NCBI GenBank assembly: GCA_907163375.1
Contig: CAJQUW010001646.1
Span: 186,001-250,000, forward strand
Direction: 5' to 3'
Length of the DNA: 64,000 nucleotides
Origin: Prostheceraeus crozeri
Lineage: Eukaryota; Platyhelminthes; Polycladida; Euryleptidae
The notes under the pieces are model-generated. The model had not been told where the DNA came from. It searched no databases and saw only the letters and a program-made list of their open reading frames with translations. The translations under genes and the position numbers were made by a program. Shown here piece after piece: positions 7,544-17,476 of this stretch (its first letter is position 1; each line of letters opens with the position of its first letter).

Positions 7544-8408
7544 TCACATGATGTGTTTCGAATGAGTCATCGCAATGAACTATCGCCCACACACGTGTCG
7601 GTGAAAAGGTCATCAACAAGGTTCTTTGCTTTATGATGAGTCAGCGCTATTTATAGACATGAGTCATCAAAGTGGTTGATGTTTCCTAAGCAGAGAAAAT
7701 TGTCATGATGTTATATTCGTTGGTGAGGATGATAACTTACAAACCCTAACATGATTTTGACTTTATTTTATACTTTACCTATCTTGCAAACTCTGAAATG
7801 ATTCTAACATTAATTCAAAATTTACAATCATCAAATTTATTTCTAACTTTACAAACGTCAATTGTATTTCTAACTTTACAAACAGTGAAGTGATTCTGAC
7901 TTCATTTATATTTCACCTATCTTACAAACAGCGACATGGTTATCACTTTATTTCTAACTTTACAATCATCAACTTTATTTCTAACCCTACCCATCTTCTG
8001 TCTATTGAGTGAGAATCCCATCTTTATGTCAAAAGAAAAACGAGACAGTCTGTACATGATATGTTATTGAATGAAAGACATTTCATCACAGTCACACATA
8101 GTTAATACTGATGGTAGCAGAAAACAAAGTTTTTATGGCTCACATCACCGGAGAAAACAAAGTCACTCAGGTGCAGGGAGAAAACAAAGTCAGGAAAACC
8201 AGTTGATATGCAAGTCATGATATGAAGTGATCAGAAGTTGGACGCATGTTACAAGGCACTCACTCAACGCCCCATAGAAAACGCCATGGAGTGAAAAAGC
8301 AAAACATCAACCACAACAGAAAGGAAGCATTCATCATCATACATCGCCGGACGGAGGAGGAGAAAGTTTCTGTCTCTTGGGTGGAGGTAGATGAGTGTCT
8401 GGATGGCC
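7544..8408. repeat. intergenic AT-rich repeats and AP-1 sites
   Basis: No convincing gene. TGAGTCA motifs sit at 7563, 7637 and 7660. At 7720-8000 there is a degenerate tandem array built on TTTATTTCTAACTTTACAAAC and CACCTATCTTACAAAC variants. The phrase AGAAAACAAAGT appears three times at about 8119-8190. The region lies between the 3' ends of the convergent TBP-like and polymerase genes. Confidence 0.6.
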
Positions 8409-11400
8409 TTACGGTAATGAGTGGTTAGGACTCATCCAGCATCGCTTGTCTTCCCAAGCTGAGAGACCTCGTTTCCTAAACGTCGTTGTTCTGACTTGAT
8501 GCGACTGTGATTTTAAAATGGTCATTTCTACTTTTTTAATTTTAAGAGAATCTAAGGCATCTTGATAGTCCCTGTGTGTCATTTTTCTAACAATTGACCT
8601 CGAGATGCCTTTCGCCCGTTTTATAGAAAGCTTTGAGGATTTTAGCTTCATGGAGTACATCTTGGGACAAAGCAAGATAATCTCCTCTATCTGTTTGCCG
8701 GCACACTCATCCTTGAAGCAGCCAAGCTTCGCTTTATTTGACGTAGAGTAAAGCGGATGGTCAGTGGGATAGTTGGAACTATCAAACTTGGGTGCTAAAT
8801 ATTTTAAAATGTCTTCCTGCTTGACTTTGCTAGTGGTTGTCAAAGCTAGGAAGAAGCTGTCTATATCGCCTCCTACTAATTCCACATGTTGGATCAATGG
8901 ACACGTTTTAAAAGTGTGGTAAAATAACTTGTACATTTCTAACTTGGAGTGATCCAAGACAGCTTGACCGACATAAATGGGCTTGCAAAGTTCTACTTTG
9001 GATTTTAGCATTTTAAAACCAGTAATGTCTTCGGAAATGACATCATGGTGGCAAAACAACGGCGAGCGACATAACTTGATACTCGTTTCCGGATCAGTCA
9101 CGATACGATAGTCCATGCGCTTTCTTACATCCTCCATGGTTTTACCAAAGAGGGCATTATTCTTAAATTTAAAGAAGTCCTTTTCGAAAGGATTCCTGGA
9201 TTCAGCCCGTTTCTTACTATTAAATTCTATATACGGTTTTAGAAAGGGCTTCTGCTTAAACTGGATAGCGCGATGGACTTTGTCAAGTTGCATCCCCATA
9301 CCTAGATAGAATTTGAGGATGGAATAGTGCACGATGTAATGCTGCTTGTTCAATTGGGTGAGCAACAACTTCCTAGTGGATTAATATTTTAAGTTATTTT
9401 CCACCTCATATTGCTTATTGTGTTCTTCCATAAAGGGAGAGAACATATCTGGATTGACTATGCCAGATTCGGGTGCGAGAGGAAAATCAACGGTCCTATT
9501 CTTAATACATTCTGGATAGATGAGGTCGACTTCAAATAAATAACCTATGTCGGCCTCATCTCCCAGTGCCATGATATGTGCTGGATTGGAGAAGTATTCA
9601 ATGTCATGGGGCTCTACCCATTGGAAGTCACACTGTGGCAAAGGCTTGGATAATGCACTCCCATACAAAATATTTTGGTCTATGTACATTAAATGCGTGG
9701 TCGATCCTATGTCTTGGGTGCTGTTGACAACATGTTTATTGACAAATGTTGAGCCTCCCCTAATACCACGTTCAAATAACGTGTACATTTCTGCATCTTG
9801 CAATAAATGAATGCTCTCTTTCGTCATCTTGAAGGCTGACTGATAGGACAGACCCGGCAGACTAACAAAATGGACAAAATGGGGTCTAAGGCGTCCTGTT
9901 CTAATGTGACTTTCCTAAAAGTCTCAAACACGTCAGCCAGCAGATAGACGTCTAATTTTAAGTAGGCAAGCATGTAGTCACCAAAAGTGCGACACCTAAA
10001 TTCTAACCATGCTTGCTCTGCATGCCTATAATCATCCAGCGAACAGTCCTCACCCGTCAAATCATTTTTAAATTTATCGATGTCTCCTTCAATGTGTCCA
10101 TTGAACTAAAATAACTATAAGGAAGCACCCCTTGCCGTCGCATGAGACAGTCACTTATGTTGGGATAGTCTTTCTTTAAATGTTGAGTGAGGGGAAGTGT
10201 TTCTAAATTATTAGCCAACGCGGCTAAGGAAGAAGACATAAATTGAAAACTGTCTAGAAACTTTATGTCATAGAAGACAGACTTCCCCTCCTTCGTCTTA
10301 TCGACTTGGACTTTAGCAGTGATGCACATAAATTTTTCCTTACTTTGTGCAATCACTTTGGATGACCAGGAATTCATTTTACGGAATCCATGGCGAATGA
10401 TGATGTGAGCATCATAACCTTTAAAGTTATGAAAGATGACGGGGAGCGTTTGCCGTTTGAGCCTAAGTTTCATATTGCATTTACTGCATAAGGCAGACCT
10501 AAATTTACCACTGAGATGGCAATGGTCCCTCACTTTCTTATGTTGCTGATCATCAAAGGATGAACAGCAGCGGGGACATTCCGTGGTCCTATCAATTTTG
10601 ATTTTATCGGCTTCTGTGAAGCACATGGGTTTCCCAGTCAGCTCCGTTTCATAGCGTTGACGAAAACGGGCTTTCCTATCTAAAAAGTTGAGGAAGTTTT
10701 CAACGCACTCCTCGCCTTGCCACACATGCATTTTATTTTGATTCCTATAATATGGATGCCAAACTTCATAACAGGCAATGGCTGCTGGCTCATGACTTAG
10801 GTCTTCTTGTTCAATATAACATTCAATGTCCGCATAGATGGTACATATGGGACTGAGCTCATTGCCGTTTTCCTCATACCTATACAATTTATCTTTGGGC
10901 ATGACTTCCATTTGAAGTTTACCCCGAGAGCACCACTCGTAATGCTCTTCAAAAAATGGTTTTGACCTAAAGCGCCGTGTGCAGCGATCACAGTAATAAT
11001 GTTTGTCATCAGAACTTTGTTGGTGGCGATACAATCTAGAAATTTTGGGAATGCCACAATAATGCCATTCTGGGTGGTTGTCGCTATAGACTAGGATAAG
11101 ATTGACAACCCGGTCGAAGTTACTTTGGCGGTTATTATACCTATCACCCTTCAGACCTTTTTCCCAGAGATGGACGACGATCTTAATGTTGTTGAGTTTT
11201 TCAAATTATGCGATGCCTTTAAAATCTAATGTGTTGACATCTAACCCATCAAACTTAAGCTCATCCTCCCATTCACAATACTTGGTGACTCTTTGACGAT
11301 TCCTATCTAGGAGAGGATGGCATACTTGAAACACTGGGACTGACACTCTACATTGATGACAGCCTTTGTAAAATTTTCTAAAAGATTGATTTTAATGTCT

Positions 11401-13070
11401 ACTTTCTCTATCCCATCAAACACCAGACCGATATTTCTTTCATTAAATTTATTTAAATTGCTGACGAGATAGGTCGCATGTCTCTCTATCCACTCGTTTA
11501 CATCACCTATGAGATCAGCAGCACAGGAGGCTATCCTAATGGTCACAGTGGACTCTACTTCTCCCGTGCTACTGTCTACCTTATTGAAACGGGCAGTGAG
11601 ATAGAGCATGCCTTTGAGTAAAAATCTATCTAAACTCGTCAACATTTGATGAATTAAGCCTATATTATTCATCAAGAAAGGATGAATATCTTGCACAGCT
11701 TCAGAGCTTTCTAACTCATAGTCGCGAACGAGCCTCTCAAGGGAAAACTTGCTCAGCCTTAGAGTGACGTTGTTGTCAGTGTAAAGCTCAGAGGAATGTG
11801 TGTGACAGAGTGTGTGCGAAGAAAGAACAAACACTGTAGGAAAGGTCTTCTGACACGAAGAACAGGAAAAGCCGACGTGTGATGAAGGATGCTTCCTACC
11901 TGTTGTTGTCGGTGGTTGCCTCACACTGCCACAGGAACCGCCTTCGATGTGGACTCGCAAGTTGGTGCTGTTGTAGAACGTGCGTCCACAACCTTCACAC
12001 TTGGGTCGTTGAGGGATAGGTCGGCGCTTTCCTCCCCTGCAGGCATGGCCAGCGGTGTGACGTCTCAAACTGTAGGCTGAGGCGAAGACCCTGTCACACC
12101 GCTGGCATCGAAAGTCCTTCTCTTCGACTTCAATCTCCCTCTCCTCTCCCACTATCTCCAACTCCTCCTGCTCCAACAGTCTCTCCACCGACTGAACGGA
12201 GAGGAGAGGGAATTCGGCCGCTGCAGGTGGTGGTGACGAAGCTGGGATAATGATGGGACGGGAGGGAACGTCGCCGTCCAGGAGGTAGGCCGCCAAATCT
12301 GATGAGAAAAAGAGAAAAGAGATTAGTGACATGATCATAATTTCAAGTTTGAAGTCTTATCCCCCTATTTTCCAATCACGGATACTTACCATCTAAGGAC
12401 TGCAACTCCGGCAGCAAGGATGGACGCGGAGGAGGCAGGAGAGGGACGCGAGCCGAGGGTGGAAGAGTCCTGGGCTTCGCTGTTGGAGGGACGTGGTGAC
12501 GAGGAGCAGGGACTGGTGCAGGGACGGTTGCAGGTACCGGAGCTGGCGGTGGAGGTGGGGCGATGATGATGCCCGAGCTCGAGAGAGGTGTCGCACCTTG
12601 GACGTAGGTAGACGGGTGGCAAGGTAGGGTCGGAAATTCCTCGCGGTATTTCCGCCTCGCGGCTTCCTCCCACTTCTTCATCTTCGCCAAGTCTGTAGAG
12701 AGGAAAGAGAGATTAGATAATGAGACAAGGATGATGTAGAGGATCTGAAACAGTCTAAACATGAGATGTTAAAGATATTTACACTTGCCAAGCCGCTCAT
12801 AGGCTTCCCGATTGCTCCTTGGGGGACGGGTTCCCCATTACGAATACATTCATGCACTGAAAAAGAATGGCAGCAAAGATAGGCAGAGGTAAAATTTGGA
12901 TTCGGTTTAAATATGAACAAAATAAGGGAGGGCTCTTGATTTTAATGAGGATGTCTACCCTAATGATGTTAGTAATAGAGTCAACCTTGATACAAATACT
13001 TACATTGCTCGATGGTGGCCTTCTCCATATCGACAGCAATGCGGTAGTTCTCAACTTTGTTGAATTCCAT
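8409..13070 (-). pseudogene. Polinton-1 protein-primed DNA polymerase B (fossil)
   Basis: Family-B polymerase of the protein-primed type, the hallmark Polinton replication gene. Parts in order: a proline-rich N-terminal region; C2H2 zinc fingers (FRCQRCDRVF, KCEGCGRTF); the N-terminal domain copied elsewhere in the element; a further zinc-binding segment; 3'-5' exonuclease motifs (YADIECY, FHNFKGYD, DYMLAYLKLD); then polymerase motif A (YIDQNILYGS), motif B (NNALFGKTMEDVRKR) and motif C (GGDIDSFF). The gene is broken in about five places, so it is a fossil. Its 5' part is divided by several short introns with good GT-AG consensus, and the promoter is at 13552-13601. A longer, also broken relative is in Polinton-2. 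Confidence 0.88.
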
Positions 13071-13275
13071 TTTTGTTCGATTGCAGATGATTGATTGTAA
13101 AACTTCAATCACTGAAAAGGAAAGATGAGAATCGTTTCATTTGCCTAGTCAACGTTTATCATGGGAACAATCATTGAAGTGACATCTAATGAGTTACATT
13201 TCACTCTACTCCATATCATAAAGACTAACCGTTGTCGAATGGCTGAAGTACTCTGACTTAGCGAGAGAAAGCGTC

Positions 13276-13395
13276 ACGTTGAGTATGAAGTCGAACGCCC
13301 AACATGAGCAAGGATTCGGTCTAACAAACGACGAACAACCCGTGCAACGCAATCCCTCTACGGCAGTACCCGCCGTCCCGAAGGAACGCTCGAGC
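13276..13395. repeat. shared RNA-like repeat, unit A
   Basis: Begins ACGTTGAG, continues through CCAACATGAGCAAGG, TTCGGTCTAA and CTACGGCAG, and closes with CCGTCCCGAAGGAACGC. The same order occurs at 15180-15315, 15541-15668 and, on the minus strand, 46969-47102. TTCGG and CCGAA near the two ends of the second half could pair. This copy lies in the presumed first intron of the polymerase gene. Confidence 0.6.
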
Positions 13396-13551
13396 AAAGG
13401 AGGTATTACAGCGATGATATGTTTTATGAGCAGAAGATATGATAGCAAGAGACTATTCAACTTCATAGAAAGTCAAAACAACCTGATAGCAGGAGCTCAC
13501 CGACACTCACCTTGTGAAAGATAAATGTGAAGAACAGAGCTGGTGCACTGC

Positions 13552-13601
13552 CTTTTATAAGATTTTCCTAAGCGGTGAATGGATGAGACCTCTTGTCCAA
13601 T
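13552..13601 (-). promoter_or_regulatory. core promoter of the Polinton-1 polymerase gene
   Basis: On the minus strand a CCAAT box in inverse orientation (13597-13601) is followed about 40 bases later by TTATAAAAGG (13551-13560). Some 40 bases downstream comes CACAAG followed by GTGAGT at 13510, a good splice donor, consistent with a short non-coding first exon. Confidence 0.55.
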
Positions 13602-13673
13602 CACAGACGAGCTAGAGTTCCCGATGTGCGCACACACATTTGTAACGCGTTATTGAAATCGTCCTAGGCAAAC

Positions 13674-14149
13674 ATGATGTTTAGCAATAGACTCACCATG
13701 GCACCTGAAGTCAATACATTGAAACATGATGATTGCACGATTCGTTTTCATCAAGAGTGCTTCGGAGACTTAATACAAGATTATATCCTTGAGTTTCAAA
13801 GGGAGGAGACAGAATTGGAAGCATGTTTAGACTACACACGAGAATTATTTACGGAGTTGATATCTTATTTCAAAGACAGTCTCATTAAGGCTCACTTAAT
13901 TGCACATGTCAATTAAATTCATTTTCCACAAGGTGAAGCAGCGGAAAGTGTTGACTTTCAATTTCGTTCCTACGGACAAGAATATGTTACTGATGCTTCT
14001 GAGTTTTATACACGACATCTGCGGAAGATTATTTCTCGGATGGACAACTTTCATGGTTACGGCGATCATTTGCTTCTGAATAAAATAAACCATATTGTCA
14101 TTGCTATTAGTAAAGTGGGTTTCAATGATGTTAAATCAAAGACCAAATA
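13674..14149 (+). pseudogene. free-standing copy of the Polinton polymerase N-terminal domain (III)
   Basis: A third copy of the domain found at 3814-4236 and 5135-5581, closest to the first. It includes CTIRFHQECFGDLIQDYI, IKAHLIAHV, YTRHLRKIISRMDNF and NHIVIAI. It is broken (about one break). An AATAAA signal at about 14141 ends it. It is transcribed divergently from the polymerase gene, whose promoter is about 70-120 bases away, so the two may share control elements. Confidence 0.6.
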
Positions 14150-14453
14150 AAGTATTTTTTCATGACACTTGTGTTGTGCTAAACTTTCTAGTGCTGTGGT
14201 GAACACTGTTTTCATATAACATTCTAAACTCTCAATCTCACTGCAGTAGAAGACTGCTTTTAGTAAACCTGATGAAGCTAATCTAACAGTCATGAAGTTT
14301 AAATTTTCTAATAAGGGAACATTTGGCAACTGTCTCCAATAAAACTTTCTAACACTGTGAAAGTAAGCTACAAGACAATCTACACTGTGCAGTAAAACCT
14401 TTTTGATAAAACTTTCTAGTGCTGTGATGAGTTCGGTCAGTCATAACACTTCA

Positions 14454-14911
14454 ATGATCAAACTTTACTTTTACAAACGTGCGTCGCGGTAAAACTATTT
14501 GACTACACTAATTTTGCAAACCATGATACACTTTCTGATGACACTCTTGAATAAACTTCGATGATCAAACTTTATTTTCACAAACGTGCGTCGCGGTAAA
14601 ACTATTTGACTACACTAACTTTGCAAACCATGATACACTTTTTGATGACACTCACGAATAAAACTTCAATGATCAAACTTTACTTTCACAAACGTGTGGC
14701 ACAGTAAAACTAGTTGACTACACTAACGCTTGCATTTCATGACACTTGTGTTTCGTAAAACGCCATGATCAAATTTTTCTAACTATACATCAACCTGTGT
14801 TGCAGTAAAACTATTTGACTATACTAAACTTTGCTTTTATGACATTTGTGTTTCATAAAACGTCATGATCAAACTTTTCTAACTATACATCAACCTGTGT
14901 TGCAGTAAAAC
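14454..14911. repeat. ~96-108-bp tandem repeat array
   Basis: ATGATCAAA recurs at 14454, 14561, 14669, 14765 and 14865 (spacings 107, 108, 96, 100). Each unit carries GTAAAACTATTTGACTACAC or a variant. Weaker partial units are seen from about 14160. The array has no coding potential and occupies the gap between the last plus-strand gene and the RNA-like repeat units. Confidence 0.85.
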
Positions 14912-15179
14912 TTTTGTACAACATGATAAAGTTTCTGACTACGTTCACAAGAGTTTGTTCACTAGCGAAGAGAGAAGTCTGTGATGTGTTGCGTGTGGTG
15001 CAAGGGTGGCCTCCCGTTTCATCCCTTCATCATTTCGTCTCCGTGATAGAGACAGTTCTTAAAAGAACGTATGGTTCATTCTCGCATGGTTGGTCAACTG
15101 TCGGGAGACAAGTGCAATGGAGATTTTATGAGGTAACCTGTGGCAGATAACTAAATGTCGCCCTGGCGGTCGGAGTACA

Positions 15180-15315
15180 ACGTTGAGACGAAAGGCAACC
15201 ACTTGGAAACATGACGCAGAGAGGTTTCACAAGGATTACCATTGCCCACGTCCGGTGCAGTACTCATCGCTACGGACTTCACCGCTGTCTCGAAAGAACG
15301 CCCACCCACAGGAAG
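15180..15315. repeat. shared RNA-like repeat, unit B
   Basis: A diverged member of the family. It starts ACGTTGAGACG, has GAGGTTTCACAAGG in the middle, and ends CTACGGACTTCACCGCTGTCTCGAAAGAACGCCCACC. TTTC and GAAA replace the TTCGG/CCGAA pair of units A and C, which would preserve pairing. It is followed by CACAGGAAG, also found next to unit D. Confidence 0.5.
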
Positions 15316-15540
15316 TATGACACCGAAAATCTCCGTGACTTGCACCGTCCATGACTTGATCGCCAAACATGAAAACCGGTGGAGTTGGTAAGAGGAAGCA
15401 AGTCGTTGCTTTGATCAGCTTGATAGCAAGCCGTGGAGAGGGATAGCAAGCCGTGATTAACAAACGTTTTGCAATGGAGATGTTTAGAGGCCACCCATGA
15501 CAAGGTAGCTAGGACTCAACCGATTGGCGTTCAAAATGCT

Positions 15541-15668
15541 ACGTTGAGAACTGTGTCAAATGCCCAACATGAGACATGAGTTGCCCCAGCGGTTTCGGTC
15601 TAAAATATGACACACTCCCTTGCCACACTTATCACTACGGCATCGTCCACCGTCCCGAAGGAACACCC
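15541..15668. repeat. shared RNA-like repeat, unit C
   Basis: Closest to unit D of Polinton-2: both include CAAATGCCCAACATGAG, TTCGGTCTAAAATATGACAC and CTTGCCACACTTATCACTAC. It ends CCGTCCCGAAGGAACACC. Short open frames cross it but differ in frame between copies, so coding is unlikely. Confidence 0.65.
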
Positions 15669-15779
15669 TGTCAGTGGAATATTGCAGCAAAACTCTCCGT
15701 GTCTTGCTCGCTTTCAGTGAAAAGCTGCTTGTATCATGGTAAAACATGAGAAGACTGTATCAGACATCATGACAAATCC

Positions 15780-16320
15780 TTTCATTGACTTCAGCAGGGT
15801 CGAAAACCCCAGAAAGCCTCCAAAACTAGTGAATTTAAATTTTTCAACTTTTTAGCACTACTTACGACATTTTATAAGTAGTCTATCACTTAGAGCAGGT
15901 CAATAGCGACCGAACCTTTTTTGAATCAAGTCAAACAGACTTGTAGAAGCAAAGTTACAAGCCTTTAAAGTTTTGGAGTCTTTTATGGCCTGGAGACGAA
16001 GGCCATCTCCTGGCGAACCTCTAAGTCTGACGCATTAGCTGATATCAGCAATGAAATTTTCTAAGTCGGTTTCTTACAGAAACCCGGTTTTCAGATTTCC
16101 AATGCTATCATCAGAGCTCCGGAGTTCACCTACCCCAACCCAGTCGGGAGGAGAACTGATTTCCACAAGCAGAGTTTCCACCTATATAGTTTGTGGCGAT
16201 CAGCTGATGACGTAATATCCATCATCCAAAAACTTTGAACCCGTCTATCTCCGGTTCTACTGCTCCGATTGACTTCAAATTTTGAGTGCCATGTTTTCTC
16301 GCTCTCCCCTTTCATTTAAG
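15780..16320. repeat. sub-terminal block shared with Polinton-2
   Basis: In inverse orientation this block matches 46095-46330, and its outer part matches about 41960-42018. Examples are TTTCATTGCTGATATCAGCT and CCATAAAAGACTCCAAAACT, at nearly 90% identity by eye. No gene is seen. It marks the two elements as close relatives and fixes their relative orientation. Confidence 0.8.
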
Positions 16321-16644
16321 ACATCCCTCGACCCTCTACGATGACCAGGAGCCGAGCTGAAAAAACTCGGTCGTTTTTTCAAAAAGTTCCAAAATCTTGG
16401 AAAATGCACAAAAACTCGATTTTTAACAGGCTCTCATGCAGAAACGAAACTTTCCACGCATCTGCAAAGAGTGAATCCTAGAGAACAAAGTGCCGTCTTG
16501 CCCCTAAAAGAAACCCGAGCTCTTCATTCACTTCCAATCCTCCGCTATTCATCACCGAAGGTGGCCACAATTTAACATTTTCAGGAAAAAATCTCATGTG
16601 GAGACCCAACTTTTCAACTTTTTCTCTCCGATTGACTTGAAACT

Positions 16645-17470
16645 CACCCTCTAGATGTAGAATGGCACGCTGATTCCAAATCTGGTCTCTGTTTTCTCGT
16701 CCGAGGCTTGGTTCACCCGCTAGAGCGATTTTCGTAAAAATTCTAACTCTGTCGGTTTTTCGCCAATGTCCCAAATTTTCAATGACGTCTCACCTCTAAA
16801 CGAAGGCAGATAGGAACAAGCCGTGTTTACCACTGAATTTGTCTCATTCTTAGCTTTCAAATGAGCTATTGCACGACTTTCTACGATCTCTAACACCAAA
16901 GTTGGAAGTTTGACAGGAGGGGGGGACGTCCTCAAAACTTTTTCTCTCCGATATCGCTGGAAACATCCTTCCTAACCCAAAATTTCACATAGATTCCGAA
17001 TCTGGCCTCTGTTTTCCCATCCGAACCCTCCGTCTGCCCGAAAAACGACTTTTCTCATCCCAAAATCACCAACACCCGCCTTTTTCCAACTCTGACGTTT
17101 TCAGAGATTCCACCCCTTGCCTCTCAGGAAAACTCCTCCCGCCTTCGTTCCCCACCCAAAATTTCACATAGATTCCGAATCTGACCTCCAATTTCACATC
17201 TGAGCCCTCCTTCATGACGAAAAACGACTTTTCTCATCCCAAAACCACCAACACCTGCCCCTTTCCTCACTCTATCCTTCAGAGATTCCACCCCTCCCCT
17301 CACTGGAAAACTCTTCCTTCCTTCCAGAGGGAGGGAGGGGGGAGGGAACGGTTTCTTCCTCTCGGACCCATCCTTCCAGCACATCCTTGACCACTTCCTT
17401 CCTCCCGCCAGAGGGGGGGATGACTCATCTTTGCACATTTTGGACTTGCGCCTGGGATGGGATTACTACT
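16645..17470. repeat. Polinton-1 right terminal inverted repeat
   Basis: Inverted counterpart of 2301-3773, about 826 bases, with a single copy of the ~316-bp unit. C/T-rich on this strand. The outer end reads GGATGGGATTACTACT, followed by the target duplication. Confidence 0.88.
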
Positions 17471-17476
17471 CGCATT
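17471..17476. repeat. target-site duplication, right copy
   Basis: CGCATT, identical to 2295-2300 on the other side of Polinton-1. Confidence 0.92.

Larger units (their letters stand above)
2301..17470. mobile_element. Polinton-1 (Maverick/Polinton), complete ends
   Basis: A 15,170-base element bounded by long terminal inverted repeats, each starting AGTAGTAATCCCATCCCAGG, and by a perfect 6-bp target duplication. Parts from left to right: TIR; plus-strand genes at 3814-7543, including a TBP-like gene; AT-rich repeats; the minus-strand protein-primed polymerase B gene; a plus-strand copy of the polymerase N-terminal domain; tandem repeats; RNA-like repeat units; TIR. I recognise no integrase, packaging ATPase, protease or capsid gene, so it is not a complete virus-like genome. 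The polymerase gene is broken in about five places, while six left-side frames are open. The two TIRs differ by roughly 15% plus indels, suggesting an old insertion. It lies in an intron of the IFI44-like gene. Confidence 0.92.

Noticed and set aside
15151-15747. Minus-strand open frames of 60-75 codons across repeat units B and C
   Set aside because: The frames differ between otherwise homologous units, and no conserved peptide results. Treated as non-coding repeat units.
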